From: JANQIV01 sp050117315
GTDB taxonomy: Bacteria > Bacteroidota > Ignavibacteria > Ignavibacteriales > Melioribacteraceae
NCBI GenBank assembly: GCA_050117315.1
Contig: JASFMY010000013.1
Location: 15,051-79,050 of the forward strand
Reading direction: 5' to 3'
Length of the DNA stretch: 64,000 bases
A program made the translations under genes and the position numbers. The notes beneath the pieces were generated by a model that worked only from the letters and a program-made list of their open reading frames with translations, had not been told where the DNA came from and did not search any database. Shown here piece after piece: positions 33,441 through 42,749 of the stretch (positions are counted from its first letter, which is position 1; the number at the start of each line of letters is the position of its first letter).

Positions 33441-34100
33441 AATGATAATTTTGAAGGCAACACACTCAAACCTCAATGGAAATTTTTCGGTGAGTATGAT
33501 ACTAGTCGTTATGATTTGACTAACAATAGTATTGAAATTAAAGCAATAGGTAATTCAGTGGCTGAGAGTTCGCCGCTTCTTTAGATGCCCTCCGACCATT
33601 CCTATTCGGCTCAGGTAGAAATTGAGATAGAAGGTGATGCTGTCGGTGGATTAGTATTATTTTACAATCATGAGATTTTTTCAGGAATACTGACCGATAA
33701 AAAAAATATTCTAGCCAATTTACGAGACGGTCAATTCCCAACAGAAAATGAAGTAATTGATAATCATCTTTATCTGCGACTTAAGAATATTGAAAATACG
33801 GTTGATATGTATTTCAGTACCGATGGAAAAGACTGGATAAAAATAGAATATTCTGTTGAAGTATCTGCATATCATCATAATATATACTTGTTGCAAATTG
33901 GTTTTGGGATTTTGCTATCAAGTCCTCTCTTTTTAAGAGAGGATTTAGGTGAGTTCTAAATAAAAACTAAATCCCAAAACCAATTTGGCTTATGTATATT
34001 AGGTGACTTTTTAAGTTTACGGATAGGCTTAGTGTCTATGGGGGAAGGGAAAGTAAAATTTAAGAATTTCATTTACGAACCTATGGTGGAAGACCAATAA
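33441..34100 (+). pseudogene. Broken beta-xylosidase C-terminal (concanavalin-like) domain
   Basis: Frame 33444 encodes FEGNTLKPQWKFFGEYDTSR, then up to ESSPLL and a TAG at 33582-33584. The same frame continues MPSDHSYSAQVEIEIEGDAV, then GGLVLFYNHEIFSGI. This resembles the C-terminal concanavalin-like domain of GH43 beta-xylosidases. At ~33883 it is interrupted by element A copy 3. After 33998 the frame resumes as GDFLSLRIGLVSMGEGKVKF and ends PMVEDQ at 34100. There is no start: the frame is closed just upstream. It is a 5'-truncated gene carrying one nonsense mutation and one insertion. Confidence 0.75.
33883..33998 (-). repeat. Dispersed inverted-repeat element A, copy 3, inserted in the pseudogene
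   Basis: Begins TATACTTGTTGCAAATTGG and ends ACCAATTTGGCTTATGTATA. Flanking gene sequence resumes in frame on both sides (HHN before, GDFLSLRIG after), showing it entered an existing gene. TA-rich target ATA/TATA. Confidence 0.8.
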
Positions 34101-34164
34101 AGATTTTGCAATTAATTTATTTCTTTTATTAAAGAAATTATTCAGTCAAGGAGACATTAAATTC

Positions 34165-35028
34165 ATGACGGAATTAGAAAGTTTACAATTCCAGAAACTA
34201 GATTTAGAAGGTGTCTGCACTCTTGTAAAATGGGCTGAAGAAGAAGGCTGGAATCCGGGTCAACATGATGCCGATGTTTATTACGCAACCGATCCCGACG
34301 GCTTTTACGGATATTTTGTTGAAGACACTTTGATAGCCGGAGGTGCAATTGTTTCTTATAATAATGAGTTCGGCTCTATGGGGCTTTTTATTGTTAAACC
34401 GGAATTCAGAGACAAAGGGATTGGCAGAAGAATTTGGTATCAAAGGCGAAATACATTACTGGAAAGGTTAAACGAAGGAGCTTCAATCGGAATGGACGGC
34501 GTTGTTGCAATGCAGCCGTTTTACAATAAAGGCGGTTTTGAAATTGCGTTTAGAGATGAACGTTATGAAAAAATAGGAACGGAATTTAATATTGATAAAA
34601 ACATTTCTCCAATTAATGATGACGACTTCAAATCAATTATTGAATACGATAAACAATGTTTTGGATTTGCCCGTCCGCAGTTTATGAAGCCTTGGCTAAA
34701 TCTTCCCGGCAACAAAACTTTTAAATATGTTGAAGACGGACAGTTAAAAGGATTTGCAATTGTACGGAAAGCAAACAAAGGATATAAAGTTTGTCCCCTA
34801 TTTGCCGACAACGAAATAGTTGCGGAAGAACTTTACAAAGCTTGTTTAACCTCGGTAGCCGGAGAACCGTTATATCTTGACATACCGGTAACAAATCAAA
34901 AAGCAGTGGATTTAATTAAAAAGTATAATGCAGCATATGTTTTTGAGTGCGCGAGAATGTATTACGGGAAACCGCCTGATGTTGACATAAATAAAATTTT
35001 TGGAATAACAACTTTTGAGATGGGATAA
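34165..35028 (+). CDS. GNAT-family acetyltransferase, two-domain
   Basis: 287 residues. The N-terminal GNAT domain (~10-130) has FIVKPEFRDKGIGRRIWYQRR, i.e. the Q/RxxGxG/A acetyl-CoA loop (RDKGIG). The C-terminal half is a second GNAT-like/sterol-carrier-like segment (~150-280). This is the architecture of proteins of the Acetyltransf_18 type. Substrate unknown. AAGGAG lies 11 bases before the ATG. First of three GNAT genes in an accessory stretch (34-38 kb) that are separated by dispersed repeats. Confidence 0.75.
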   Translation: MTELESLQFQKLDLEGVCTLVKWAEEEGWNPGQHDADVYYATDPDGFYGYFVEDTLIAGGAIVSYNNEFGSMGLFIVKPEFRDKGIGRRIWYQRRNTLLERLNEGASIGMDGVVAMQPFYNKGGFEIAFRDERYEKIGTEFNIDKNISPINDDDFKSIIEYDKQCFGFARPQFMKPWLNLPGNKTFKYVEDGQLKGFAIVRKANKGYKVCPLFADNEIVAEELYKACLTSVAGEPLYLDIPVTNQKAVDLIKKYNAAYVFECARMYYGKPPDVDINKIFGITTFEMG

Positions 35029-35555
35029 TTTTACTGATTTTAGTGAGACGTCTAGTTTGAGCAAAACTAAGTTATAATTCATCATTTTGCTTTCACATAC
35101 ATATTAAATTGTTTTGCAAAACAAACTAATATTTTTTTATTTTAATCCTAACTATTGAGAGATTATTGGCTGGCTTCTAGGCATCTGAAAGATCGGGAAC
35201 AATTGAATGTGAGTTATACACAAGCCAAATTGGTTTTGGGATTTTGTTTCTATTTCGAACTCACCTAAATCCTCTCTTAAAAAGAGAGGACTTTATGGCA
35301 AAATCCCAAAACCAATTTGCAACAAGTATAGCTGACGATAACCGTGTTTCATTACGGGCAAATGCAATAATAATGAGCGAAATTATTCCTAAAGGGTAGA
35401 AAAAATTAGCATGGCTTAACAACGTGATTATACATTTGGTAGGAAGTACAGGTTTTTAACTTGGTTTAAACCGGAGATATAGTTTCGCTCCGCAAGTCCT
35501 AAACGACAACTTACTAGAGAAACATTGTGAGTAATAATAACAAACCAATCCTCTG
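35029..35555. other. 527-bp intergenic region
   Basis: Contains a TTGTTTTGCAAAACAA palindrome (near 35112) that could end transcription of the upstream gene, and element A copy 4. Otherwise nothing recognisable. Confidence 0.5.
35215..35330 (+). repeat. Dispersed inverted-repeat element A, copy 4
   Basis: 116 bp, nearly identical to copy 1: TATACACAAGCCAAATTGG at the left end, AACCAATTTGCAACAAGTAT near the right end, core AAATCCTCTCTT/AAGAGAGGA. Confidence 0.85.
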
Positions 35556-36173
35556 ATGATTGATAGAATTAAAATAAAACCCATAAGTTTAGATGAATGG
35601 CTTCCGGACAGATGTTTAAATGGATTTGAACCGTTTGACCCTAATTCTTATTTACCAGAATCCGGTTGTCCAAGTTTAAATTATTCTCAAAAAAACAATA
35701 GAGAAACTTTAGAACAATTATACAAGTCTACAATCGATAAATATGGCGGATGCGGGTTTGTAGCATGGGATAATAATAAAATAATAGCTTACCATAATTT
35801 TTTTCCACTGGAAGTAGCAAAACAAATTAAATTTTATGGATATGGAATTGACTCGGTCCGGCCTGACAATATACTGATTCACAATTGTCTTACCATAGTA
35901 AAGGGAGATTATTTACGGAAAGGAATATCAAGTCGATTAGTTAAAAATTCGATAGACTGGGCAAGAAAAAATAATTGGAAAAGATTTGAAGTACATTCGG
36001 TCTTACCTGATTGTGAGAAAGGATGGCAATCAGACCAAAAAAGTTGTCTGTCCTTTTGGAAGCGGTTTGGTTTTAAGACATTTAAAGAATATGATGCGGA
36101 TAAAGAAACCGAACAATATTACGGTGTGACAAAAAGATTTTCAATATATTTACCGCTTGATTATAATAATTAA
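35556..36173 (+). CDS. GNAT-family N-acetyltransferase
   Basis: 205 residues. The acetyl-CoA motif lies in LTIVKGDYLRKGISSRLVKNS (RKGISS loop, ~residues 126-131), followed by the helix and the RFGFKTFKEYD strand. Unusual N-terminal part with several Cys (ESGCPSLNY, YGGCGFVAW). Substrate unknown. No clear Shine-Dalgarno. Flanked by element A copies 4 and 5. Confidence 0.7.
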   Translation: MIDRIKIKPISLDEWLPDRCLNGFEPFDPNSYLPESGCPSLNYSQKNNRETLEQLYKSTIDKYGGCGFVAWDNNKIIAYHNFFPLEVAKQIKFYGYGIDSVRPDNILIHNCLTIVKGDYLRKGISSRLVKNSIDWARKNNWKRFEVHSVLPDCEKGWQSDQKSCLSFWKRFGFKTFKEYDADKETEQYYGVTKRFSIYLPLDYNN

Positions 36174-36236
36174 ACAATAAACTATAGATCACAACGCACA
36201 ACAGCTAATATTAGGTAAGTGATGTAAAATCGGTTG

Positions 36237-36350
36237 TATACTTGTTCCAAATTGGTTTTGGTATTTTGCCGTAAAATCCTCTCTTTTTAAGAGAGGATTT
36301 AGGTGAGTTCTAAAAAAACAAAATCCCAAAACCAATTTGGCTTGTGTATA
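36237..36350 (-). repeat. Dispersed inverted-repeat element A, copy 5
   Basis: Begins TATACTTGTTCCAAATTGG and ends AATTTGGCTTGTGTATA. Core CTCTCTTTTTAAGAGAGG. It ends 26 bp before the next start codon, so it may carry part of that gene's leader. Confidence 0.8.
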
Positions 36351-36376
36351 TGTTGCGCTAAGTAAAAAAAATCGAT

Positions 36377-37180
36377 ATGAAAAAGTATGTACATGGATAT
36401 TCCGAAGAGGAAGCACTTCGGCTAAATGACCAGGCTGATTCACTGGCAAATTTATTACATTACGATTCAGTTTGGGATGCCGGTTCTATAATTTTAGAAG
36501 CCGGCTGTGGAGTTGGCGCCCAAACTAAAACGGTTGCTCTTAAAAATAAGAATTCCAGATTTATCTCGATTGACATTTCATTAGAGTCAATAAATCAAGC
36601 AAAACGTTTGATAGAATCAAAAGGAATTTGCAATGTAGAGTTCAGACAGGCAGATATCTTTGATTTACCATTTGAGGACGAATATTTTGACCATGTTTTT
36701 CTCTGTTTTGTCCTGGAACACATGCCAAATCCAATTGAGGCATTAAACAAACTAAAAAGAGTATTAAAACCAAACGGTACGATTACCTTAGTAGAAGGCG
36801 ATCACGGCTCAACTTATTTTCATCCGGATAGTGAAGACGCGCAAAAAGCAATTCAATGCCAGGTAGAACTTCAAAAGCGAAACGGAGGAGACGCTAATAT
36901 CGGAAGGAAGCTTTTCCCGTTATTACAAGAAGCAGGTTTTAACGAAATAAAGGTTTCTCCCAGGCAGGTATACGTTGATGATTCCAACCCCGAATGGGTA
37001 GAAGGATTTACAAAAAAAACATTCACTGCTATGATAAAGGGAATTTCGGAAAATGCAGTTTCTCAAAAACTAATCGGACGTGATACGATGGAAAAAGGAA
37101 TAAGAGATTTATATAAAACAACAGAAGGAGGAGGGACATTTTGTTATACCTTTTTTAAAGGACTTGGAGTTAAAGAATAA
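36377..37180 (+). CDS. SAM-dependent methyltransferase, class I
   Basis: 267 residues. Motif I LEAGCGVGAQT (~40-50), motif II acidic end FISIDIS (~66-72), motif post-I DIFDLPFEDEYFDHVFLCFV (~94-113), and LKPNGTITLVEGDHG (~135-149). Its pattern fits UbiE/COQ5-like small-molecule methyltransferases. Acceptor unknown. Its start is 26 bp past element A copy 5. The accessory GNAT-YoaP gene follows by 83 bp. Confidence 0.85.
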   Translation: MKKYVHGYSEEEALRLNDQADSLANLLHYDSVWDAGSIILEAGCGVGAQTKTVALKNKNSRFISIDISLESINQAKRLIESKGICNVEFRQADIFDLPFEDEYFDHVFLCFVLEHMPNPIEALNKLKRVLKPNGTITLVEGDHGSTYFHPDSEDAQKAIQCQVELQKRNGGDANIGRKLFPLLQEAGFNEIKVSPRQVYVDDSNPEWVEGFTKKTFTAMIKGISENAVSQKLIGRDTMEKGIRDLYKTTEGGGTFCYTFFKGLGVKE

Positions 37181-37263
37181 CCACGAACATACTACAACAA
37201 CAAACAGATAAAATAGCAACACGGACAAAGATTGGTTATAAATCATAATAAATGAGAGGTATT

Positions 37264-38058
37264 ATGGAATCAAAGTCAGATATTGGCATAAATGCAGATA
37301 TTCGGATTATTGATCTCACACCGGAAAATATAGCAGATTACGGGGTTTGCGGCTATAAGGATGTAAAAAAGCACTTAGAATTAAGAAGAAAAATCAAATG
37401 GTTTAATAAATACTATCCCAAAGGACTTAGGATAAAAGCTCTTATGTCCAACTCCGGCGGATACCAGGGTATGATTGAGTACATTCCGGGGAAGTATGCT
37501 CATCGCCCGGTTAACGCTAAGGGATATATGTTCATTCACTGCATCTTTGTAGGATTTAAAAACGAGTTCAAAGGTAAAGGCTATGCCTCTTCATTAATTG
37601 ATGAATGTATAAATGAATCAAAAAAAGCAAATATGCATGGTGTAGCGGTTGTTACCCGAAAAGGATCATTTATGGCTAAGAAAGATATTTTTATAAAGAA
37701 AGGCTTTCGTCAGGTTGATAATGCAAAACCTGATTTTGAGTTATTGACTCTGAAATTCAATGATAAAGCTAAGGACCCGGAATTTAAAGAAATGTCCTCA
37801 AAAAAATATTCTAAAGGATTAACAATAATCCGTTCTGCCCAGTGCCCATATTCCGTTAAAAATGTAGATGCAATAATTAATACCGCAAAAAAAAGAAATC
37901 TTAGTCCGAAATTAATCGAACTAGAAGATTCGGAAGCAGCTCAACAATCTCCTTGTGCATTTGGAACATTTTGCATTATTAATGACGGCACTGTTTTAAG
38001 CTATCATCCTATAAGCAATACGCGGTTTGAAAATATAATGACTAAGATGGTTAGGTAA
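37264..38058 (+). CDS. GNAT acetyltransferase fused to YoaP-like domain
   Basis: 264 residues from ATG 37264, chosen because GAGAGG sits 5 bases before it. An earlier in-frame ATG at 37252 has no such site. GNAT domain (~50-160) with FVGFKNEFKGKGYASSLIDECINES carrying the acetyl-CoA loop KGKGYA. C-terminal domain (~180-264) with IRSAQCPYSVKNVDAIINTA, then SPCAFGTFCIINDGTVLSYH, is the YoaP-like module with its Cys pair. Function of YoaP modules is not established. Third GNAT of this island. Confidence 0.8.
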   Translation: MESKSDIGINADIRIIDLTPENIADYGVCGYKDVKKHLELRRKIKWFNKYYPKGLRIKALMSNSGGYQGMIEYIPGKYAHRPVNAKGYMFIHCIFVGFKNEFKGKGYASSLIDECINESKKANMHGVAVVTRKGSFMAKKDIFIKKGFRQVDNAKPDFELLTLKFNDKAKDPEFKEMSSKKYSKGLTIIRSAQCPYSVKNVDAIINTAKKRNLSPKLIELEDSEAAQQSPCAFGTFCIINDGTVLSYHPISNTRFENIMTKMVR

Positions 38059-38410
38059 ACAAATCACTTTAAAAAAACTATTTGTTTTTAGGATTAAGAT
38101 GATAAAAATATTATGACGTGAAAAATATACAAATGCTCGAATACATGACATACAGTATAGCAAAATGGTGGGGATAGGTGTAATTCGGGTGTTTCAGTCC
38201 GTATCAAACTTTTGTCCCGGTGGATAGAAATGAACTCTGAAAACTGCTGCCTGTCATATTGCCAACCGATAGCGGGTCATGCTACAAAACCTAACAACTA
38301 CCTTATTTTTGACTACAACAATCTTAGATTAAACTGCAATAAACAATTCGATTGTATTTACCTTTGTGATGAGAAATTTATTCTTAAAAAACACAGAAAG
38401 GAAACAATTA
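38059..38410. other. 352-bp intergenic region
   Basis: AT-rich, no convincing gene. An open frame from 38212 runs into the NmrA remnant but looks non-coding. Confidence 0.4.
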
Positions 38411-38515
38411 TGAAAATCGTAGCAACAGGTTCATTAGGACATATAAGCAAACCGCTCACCGCAGAATTATTAGAAAAAGGTCATGCGGTTACAGTTGTCA
38501 GCAGTAAAGTGGAAA
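38411..38515 (+). pseudogene. N-terminal fragment of NmrA-type NAD(P)-binding protein
   Basis: ATG 38411 with AAAGGA before it encodes MKIVATGSLGHISKPLTAEL, then LEKGHAVTVVSS. This is the start of an NmrA-like NAD(P)H-binding protein with a GSLGHIS nucleotide loop. After ~35 residues the frame drifts into unrelated sequence and stops at 38577. The rest of the ~280-residue family is missing. Confidence 0.65.
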
Positions 38516-38776
38516 GAAAAAGGCGTTATTGCCGAAACATTAAACGTATCCTCCAACTATTTAAGCGGGTTGCTTAAAACTCTTACGGGACAAAGTACTC
38601 AACAGCATATTCACAACAAGTTAATAGAAAAAGCTAAAAAACAATTATCTACGACTGATTTATCTGTAAGTGAAATTGCATATGCCTTACGATTTGAACA
38701 TTCGCAGTCATTCAGTAAGTTATTCAAAAGCAAAACAAATTTATCGCCCTTGGAATTCAGGCGTTCATTCAACTAG
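38516..38776 (+). pseudogene. C-terminal fragment of AraC-family regulator
   Basis: In the +1 frame relative to the NmrA fragment, the DNA encodes GVIAETLNVSSNYLSGLLKT, then LSTTDLSVSEIAYALRFEHS and SFSKLFKSKTNLSPLEFRRSFN, the two helix-turn-helix motifs of AraC proteins with the usual end. There is no N-terminal part, and the piece begins exactly where the NmrA homology ends. A deletion joining two formerly adjacent genes best explains it. Confidence 0.7.
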
Positions 38777-38861
38777 TGTGGATTAAGATATCAAACTAAT
38801 TTCATACTCTTTACAATATATATTTCTACGAATTTTCAATTTTTATAGTCCCCTTTCAAAA

Positions 38862-38910
38862 TTACTTGCCTAGGTAAGTAATTTTCTATAAATTTACTTA
38901 CCTAGTTAAG
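38862..38910. promoter_or_regulatory. Tandem operators upstream of MarR gene
   Basis: TTACTTGCCTAGGTAAGTAA (38862-38881) is a near-perfect palindrome. TTACTTACCTAGTTAAG (38894-38910) repeats it imperfectly. Their centres are 32 bp apart, three helical turns. Positioned 24 bp before the MarR start codon, so autorepression is likely. Confidence 0.6.
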
Positions 38911-38933
38911 CTTATAACAAAGAAAAAGACAAA

Positions 38934-39419
38934 ATGAGTAAAGACTTCTTAAAAGAACTGGAATACCTCGGCATAACAGCACGACTTAAAAGAATGAGCG
39001 ATTCAATATCGTACAGTATCAAAGAGTTATATAAGCATGAAAACATAGATATTGAACCAAGCTGGCATTTAGTTTTATTGATACTAAAAAAACATAAAAC
39101 AAGAACAATGACCGAAATATCGGAAGCCTTTAATATTTCTCAACCGGCTATGGTGAGGATGATTAATAAGATAGTAAAAAAAGGTTACATCGATATTATT
39201 GAAGACAAAACGGATAAAAGGAAGAAACAATTGGAGTTATCTAAAAAAGCTATTAAAGAACTACCTAAATTCGAGAAAATATGGAACGCCGGACAAAAAT
39301 CAATTAGAGATATACTCAAAGGAAATAAAGAATTTTTTTACTCCTTGGAAAAATTCGAGCAGCAACTCGATAAAACCGATTTCAAAGAGAGAGCATTAAA
39401 GCATCTCAAAAACGATTGA
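38934..39419 (+). CDS. MarR-family transcriptional regulator
   Basis: 161 residues. Winged helix ~45-115 with TRTMTEISEAFNISQPAMVRMINKIVKKGYIDI and the wing DKTDKRKKQLELSKKA. Two CTTACCTAGxTAAG palindromes lie directly upstream. Its stop overlaps the downstream frame, and the CysK-like gene starts 53 bp later, so both may be controlled as one unit. Ligand unknown. Confidence 0.85.
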   Translation: MSKDFLKELEYLGITARLKRMSDSISYSIKELYKHENIDIEPSWHLVLLILKKHKTRTMTEISEAFNISQPAMVRMINKIVKKGYIDIIEDKTDKRKKQLELSKKAIKELPKFEKIWNAGQKSIRDILKGNKEFFYSLEKFEQQLDKTDFKERALKHLKND

Positions 39420-39472
39420 TAATATTAAACAAAAAAATTCTACAAATCTCTGTTATAGATAAGGAAATAAAA

Positions 39473-40384
39473 ATGCAAACAGTAGGAAACACACCATTAA
39501 TCAAATTAGAAAAATTGACTGATTCCGATTGCGCGGATATTTATGTTAAATATGAAGGCGGCAATCCCACAGGCAGTATGAAAGATCGAATGGCTTTATC
39601 GATGATTGAGGGAGCAGAAAAAAGAGGTGAATTAAAACCGGGTGGAAAAGTTGCAGAATATACGGGCGGAAGCACAGGTTCTTCCCTCGCAATGATTTGT
39701 GCAACCAGAGGTTACAAAGCACATTTTATTTCGTCGGATGCTTTTGCCGATGAAAAACTGCGGACAATGAAAGCATTCGGAGCCGAACTGGAAATAATAC
39801 CAAGCGATAACGGAAAAATAACAGCAAAGCTCATTGATGACATGATTGACAGGGCTAAGGAATTAAGCAATGAACCCAACACTTTTTGGACAGACCAAAT
39901 AAATAATAATGATAATAAAATTGCTTATCACAGAATGGCAAAAGAAATTATTGATGTTCTCGGAACTGAGATTGATGAGTTTATGACCGGTGTAGGAACA
40001 GGTGCTTCCTTTTCGGGAAACGCGGAAATATTCAAAAAAGAAATACCCGATATTCGTTGCACTGCTATTGAACCTAAAAATGTTCGCTTTCTCTCAGGCG
40101 GGGACACTTCGGGAACACATAGACTTGAAGGTATTGGATTGGGATTTATTCCTTCGATATATCGTACTGATTTGCAAGATGATGTTATATCAGTATCGGA
40201 TGAAGATGCTTATGAAACCGCTAGAAAACTAGCTAAATTAGAAGGTATTTGGGGTGGAACTACATCCGGGGCAAATGTACGGGCAGCGCTACAGCGGGCT
40301 AAATTAATAGGCCCCGGTAAAAAGATTGTTACAATAATAATTGATTCCGGCTTACGATACCTTAACGGTGACTTATACAACTAA
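39473..40384 (+). CDS. PLP-dependent cysteine-synthase-like enzyme
   Basis: 303 residues from ATG 39473, chosen for AAGGA 7 bases upstream; an earlier ATG at 39416 lacks support. MQTVGNTPLIKLEKL is the family start. PLP lysine K38 lies in NPTGSMKDRM. The substrate loop reads TGGSTGSS rather than the usual TSGNTG of CysK. The phosphate loop GVGTGASFSG and the TSGANV end are present. Fold-type II beta-replacing enzyme, which may make cysteine or degrade it. Linked to a MarR regulator. Confidence 0.8.
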   Translation: MQTVGNTPLIKLEKLTDSDCADIYVKYEGGNPTGSMKDRMALSMIEGAEKRGELKPGGKVAEYTGGSTGSSLAMICATRGYKAHFISSDAFADEKLRTMKAFGAELEIIPSDNGKITAKLIDDMIDRAKELSNEPNTFWTDQINNNDNKIAYHRMAKEIIDVLGTEIDEFMTGVGTGASFSGNAEIFKKEIPDIRCTAIEPKNVRFLSGGDTSGTHRLEGIGLGFIPSIYRTDLQDDVISVSDEDAYETARKLAKLEGIWGGTTSGANVRAALQRAKLIGPGKKIVTIIIDSGLRYLNGDLYN

Positions 40385-40913
40385 CTTAGAATTATTTCCG
40401 GTGTTAGCAAGAGTACTCTGAAGGGATAGAGAGAATTTGGTGCTGGTGTTATCGGCAATACAGATGGAGTAAAAGTGAGAATAGATAAATCGTAATACAG
40501 CTCATTAGAAAGCAATCCTACAATGCCGAGCGAGACTAAAAATTATTTTTGAATTTATAACGAGTTATAATAAGATTTCAAAAAAGCATTAGTTAATTAG
40601 TGCCTATTCGAATATCTGTAAATTATTATGATTAATATAGTTCCGACGACTTTTATTCATGAACAATCATAACAATTGTTCAATGGTCATATTGCCGGGA
40701 GAACAATTAAATAATTTGTCAGTGGCGGCATAGCCGCACGATGGGAAGAGGGTGTGTAATAATTCGGGTTTTTTGAAAAAAATGTTTTGATTTCATAAAA
40801 AAACGAAACAAAAAATTTCTTTATACCCTATTTTCACACACGCTCTGAATTCCGGGGTTAGTTATTCCCTTACGAAGGCTGGCCTGGCAGAGGCCGGTTC
40901 CATTTTTCATCTT
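40385..40913. other. 529-bp intergenic region
   Basis: No gene seen. Contains a repeat unit near 40664-40738 shared with 55358-55400, an AGAGGGTGTGT/ACACACGCTCT inverted pair (40747-40845 area) and a GGCC hairpin beside the ftcD end. Confidence 0.45.
40664..40738 (-). repeat. Palindrome-rich dispersed repeat, family E copy 1
   Basis: On the minus strand reads CCGGCAATATGACCATTGAA, then ACAATTGTTATGATT. The same block appears on the plus strand at 55358-55398. Also contains GCGGCATAGCCGC. Confidence 0.55.
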
Positions 40914-42749
40914 TTACAATCCTAGGTTACCTTCAACAATTTTAAGAACTTTATCCAATTCTGCTTTTGCTTCGACTTTTAAATCTTTACAGGTTTCTCT
41001 CATTTCATTTACGAAATCTTCATCTTTAATATCACCGAGATTTATGAGCACATTATAAATTCCGCCTATAACTCCAGTATATGCACTCTGCGCGCCGACA
41101 CCAACATCCGTAATTGATGCCGGGTTGCCGTTTATTGCAACCGCTCCAGCAACTCTAACCGCTCCAAGACTTAACTTTGCAGTATTAAGAGGAACATAAA
41201 CAGCTTTCTTTAATCCGGCCTGCATTGCTTCAAATCTTGCTTTCTTCTGCTCGTCTGTTTTCTTCGGCAGTCTCATTGCTTCCATATAATCATTGAATGC
41301 GTTCGTGTCATCGTCAATTGCTTTTACCAGGGCATCTTTAATTTCCTGGCATTTGTCAGCGGCTTCATTTAATACTGCGTCTACTTTTTCACTTCCTCTT
41401 TTGTTAGCTGTTAAATTGCTCACCATTGATGAAAGAGACGCACCCAATGCACCTGCCAATGCAGCAATTGAACCGCCGCCCGGTGCAGGGGATTCGCGTG
41501 ATACTTCATCAACAAAATCGGTCAGTTTCATTTCAACCAGGGCATTATCAAGATTTTTAGGCAGCCCGAGAACTCTTTCTTCAATTTTAAAATCGGCTAC
41601 ATCTTTTAAGCCGAGCGACTGAACGGCAGTTTCCAAAATATCACGAACCGGAATTCCTATTGAACGGCCTTGTTTTCTTAAATAAAATTTCCCGGTATCC
41701 AGTAAAGCAGGATAAGGCACCATTCCTACAATTTCACTGCCTGTAACTACCAAACCTCTTTCGGCGGCAAGTTCTCTGGTTTTTTCGAGAACATCGTGGG
41801 TTGAGGTAACTTTGTAATTTGTTAAGTTAATTGAAATCTGTGCACGGTCGTATTCATCAACCATCCAGCCGATTGCTTTTGCATTTTTGAATATACCCGG
41901 CTTTTTAACCGACTGCCCTTCTGTTTTATCCGGATCAATTCCGTTTTGATTTAACAAATCGGCCAAATCGTAATTGTGTTCTTTTTTACAGTGCTCAATT
42001 GTTTCTTCAATTGTTTTTCCGTCAAAATCACAACTGCCGCAAGGATATCTTCCTTCAACATATTTTAATATCTCTGTTCCTTTGAAATAAAACGGCTTTG
42101 TATTTCCGCGCCTTGCCGAACGTCCTTTTTCTCTCAACTCAAATGCAATATCGGTTGCGTATTTTGATTCACGTGTGTTCAAGCTAATGTTGTACGCAAT
42201 TAAAAATTCTCTTACACCGATTACCGTTGCCCCGGCTTTGGCATTGAATTCCGCAGGGCCGAAATCGGGTTTCCATTCGGGTTTTTTAAGCTTGTCGGCT
42301 AAAGCTTCGTATTCGCCTTTTCTAATTTTAGCTAAGTTTTCTCTTTCGGGAGTTTGCGCAGATTTCTCGTACAAATAAATCGGGATGCCTAATTCCTCAC
42401 CGATTCTTCTACCTACTTCTTTTGAAATCTCGATACATTCTTCAGTTGTAACCCCGCTTACCGGAACAAAAGGACAAACATCCGTAGCGCCCATTCTCGG
42501 GTGCGAACCGGAGTGCTTCGACATATCAATTAATTCATGCGCTTTCTTAATTGCCTGAAAAGCGGCTTCTTTTACTCCGGCAGGGCTTCCTAAAAAAGTA
42601 ACTACTGTTCTATTCATATCCGCACCGGGATCAACGTCTAATAATCTTACTCCTTCAACAGCTTCAACTTTATCGGTTATTTGTTTTATAATGTCTAAAT
42701 TTCTTCCTTCGGAAAAATTCGGCACACATTCTATTAATTTCTCATTCAT
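40914..42749 (-). CDS. ftcD: Formimidoyltransferase-cyclodeaminase with zinc-finger-like insertion
   Basis: 611 residues from the ATG at 42749; a longer frame starts at 42773, but GAGGAG just before 42749 favours the shorter form. N-terminal formiminotransferase (~1-325) with VPNFSEGRN and catalytic H83 in HSGSHPRMGATD. C-terminal cyclodeaminase (~415-600) with SPAPGGGSIAALAGALGASL and D-rich substrate residues. Between the transferase subdomains (~215-285) sits an insertion with C237-x2-C240, H253 and H258, resembling a zinc finger. FtcD transfers the formimino group of formiminoglutamate to tetrahydrofolate and then deaminates it, in histidine degradation. No other hut gene is in view. Confidence 0.85.
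   Translation of the reverse strand: MNEKLIECVPNFSEGRNLDIIKQITDKVEAVEGVRLLDVDPGADMNRTVVTFLGSPAGVKEAAFQAIKKAHELIDMSKHSGSHPRMGATDVCPFVPVSGVTTEECIEISKEVGRRIGEELGIPIYLYEKSAQTPERENLAKIRKGEYEALADKLKKPEWKPDFGPAEFNAKAGATVIGVREFLIAYNISLNTRESKYATDIAFELREKGRSARRGNTKPFYFKGTEILKYVEGRYPCGSCDFDGKTIEETIEHCKKEHNYDLADLLNQNGIDPDKTEGQSVKKPGIFKNAKAIGWMVDEYDRAQISINLTNYKVTSTHDVLEKTRELAAERGLVVTGSEIVGMVPYPALLDTGKFYLRKQGRSIGIPVRDILETAVQSLGLKDVADFKIEERVLGLPKNLDNALVEMKLTDFVDEVSRESPAPGGGSIAALAGALGASLSSMVSNLTANKRGSEKVDAVLNEAADKCQEIKDALVKAIDDDTNAFNDYMEAMRLPKKTDEQKKARFEAMQAGLKKAVYVPLNTAKLSLGAVRVAGAVAINGNPASITDVGVGAQSAYTGVIGGIYNVLINLGDIKDEDFVNEMRETCKDLKVEAKAELDKVLKIVEGNLGL

Noticed and set aside
33585..33959. 124-residue ORF as a separate gene
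   Set aside because: It is the middle of a pseudogene bounded by a TAG and by element A; the tail is repeat-encoded.
38212..38410. N-terminal extension of the ORF ending at 38577
   Set aside because: No family match and no ribosome site; the NmrA start at 38411 has one.
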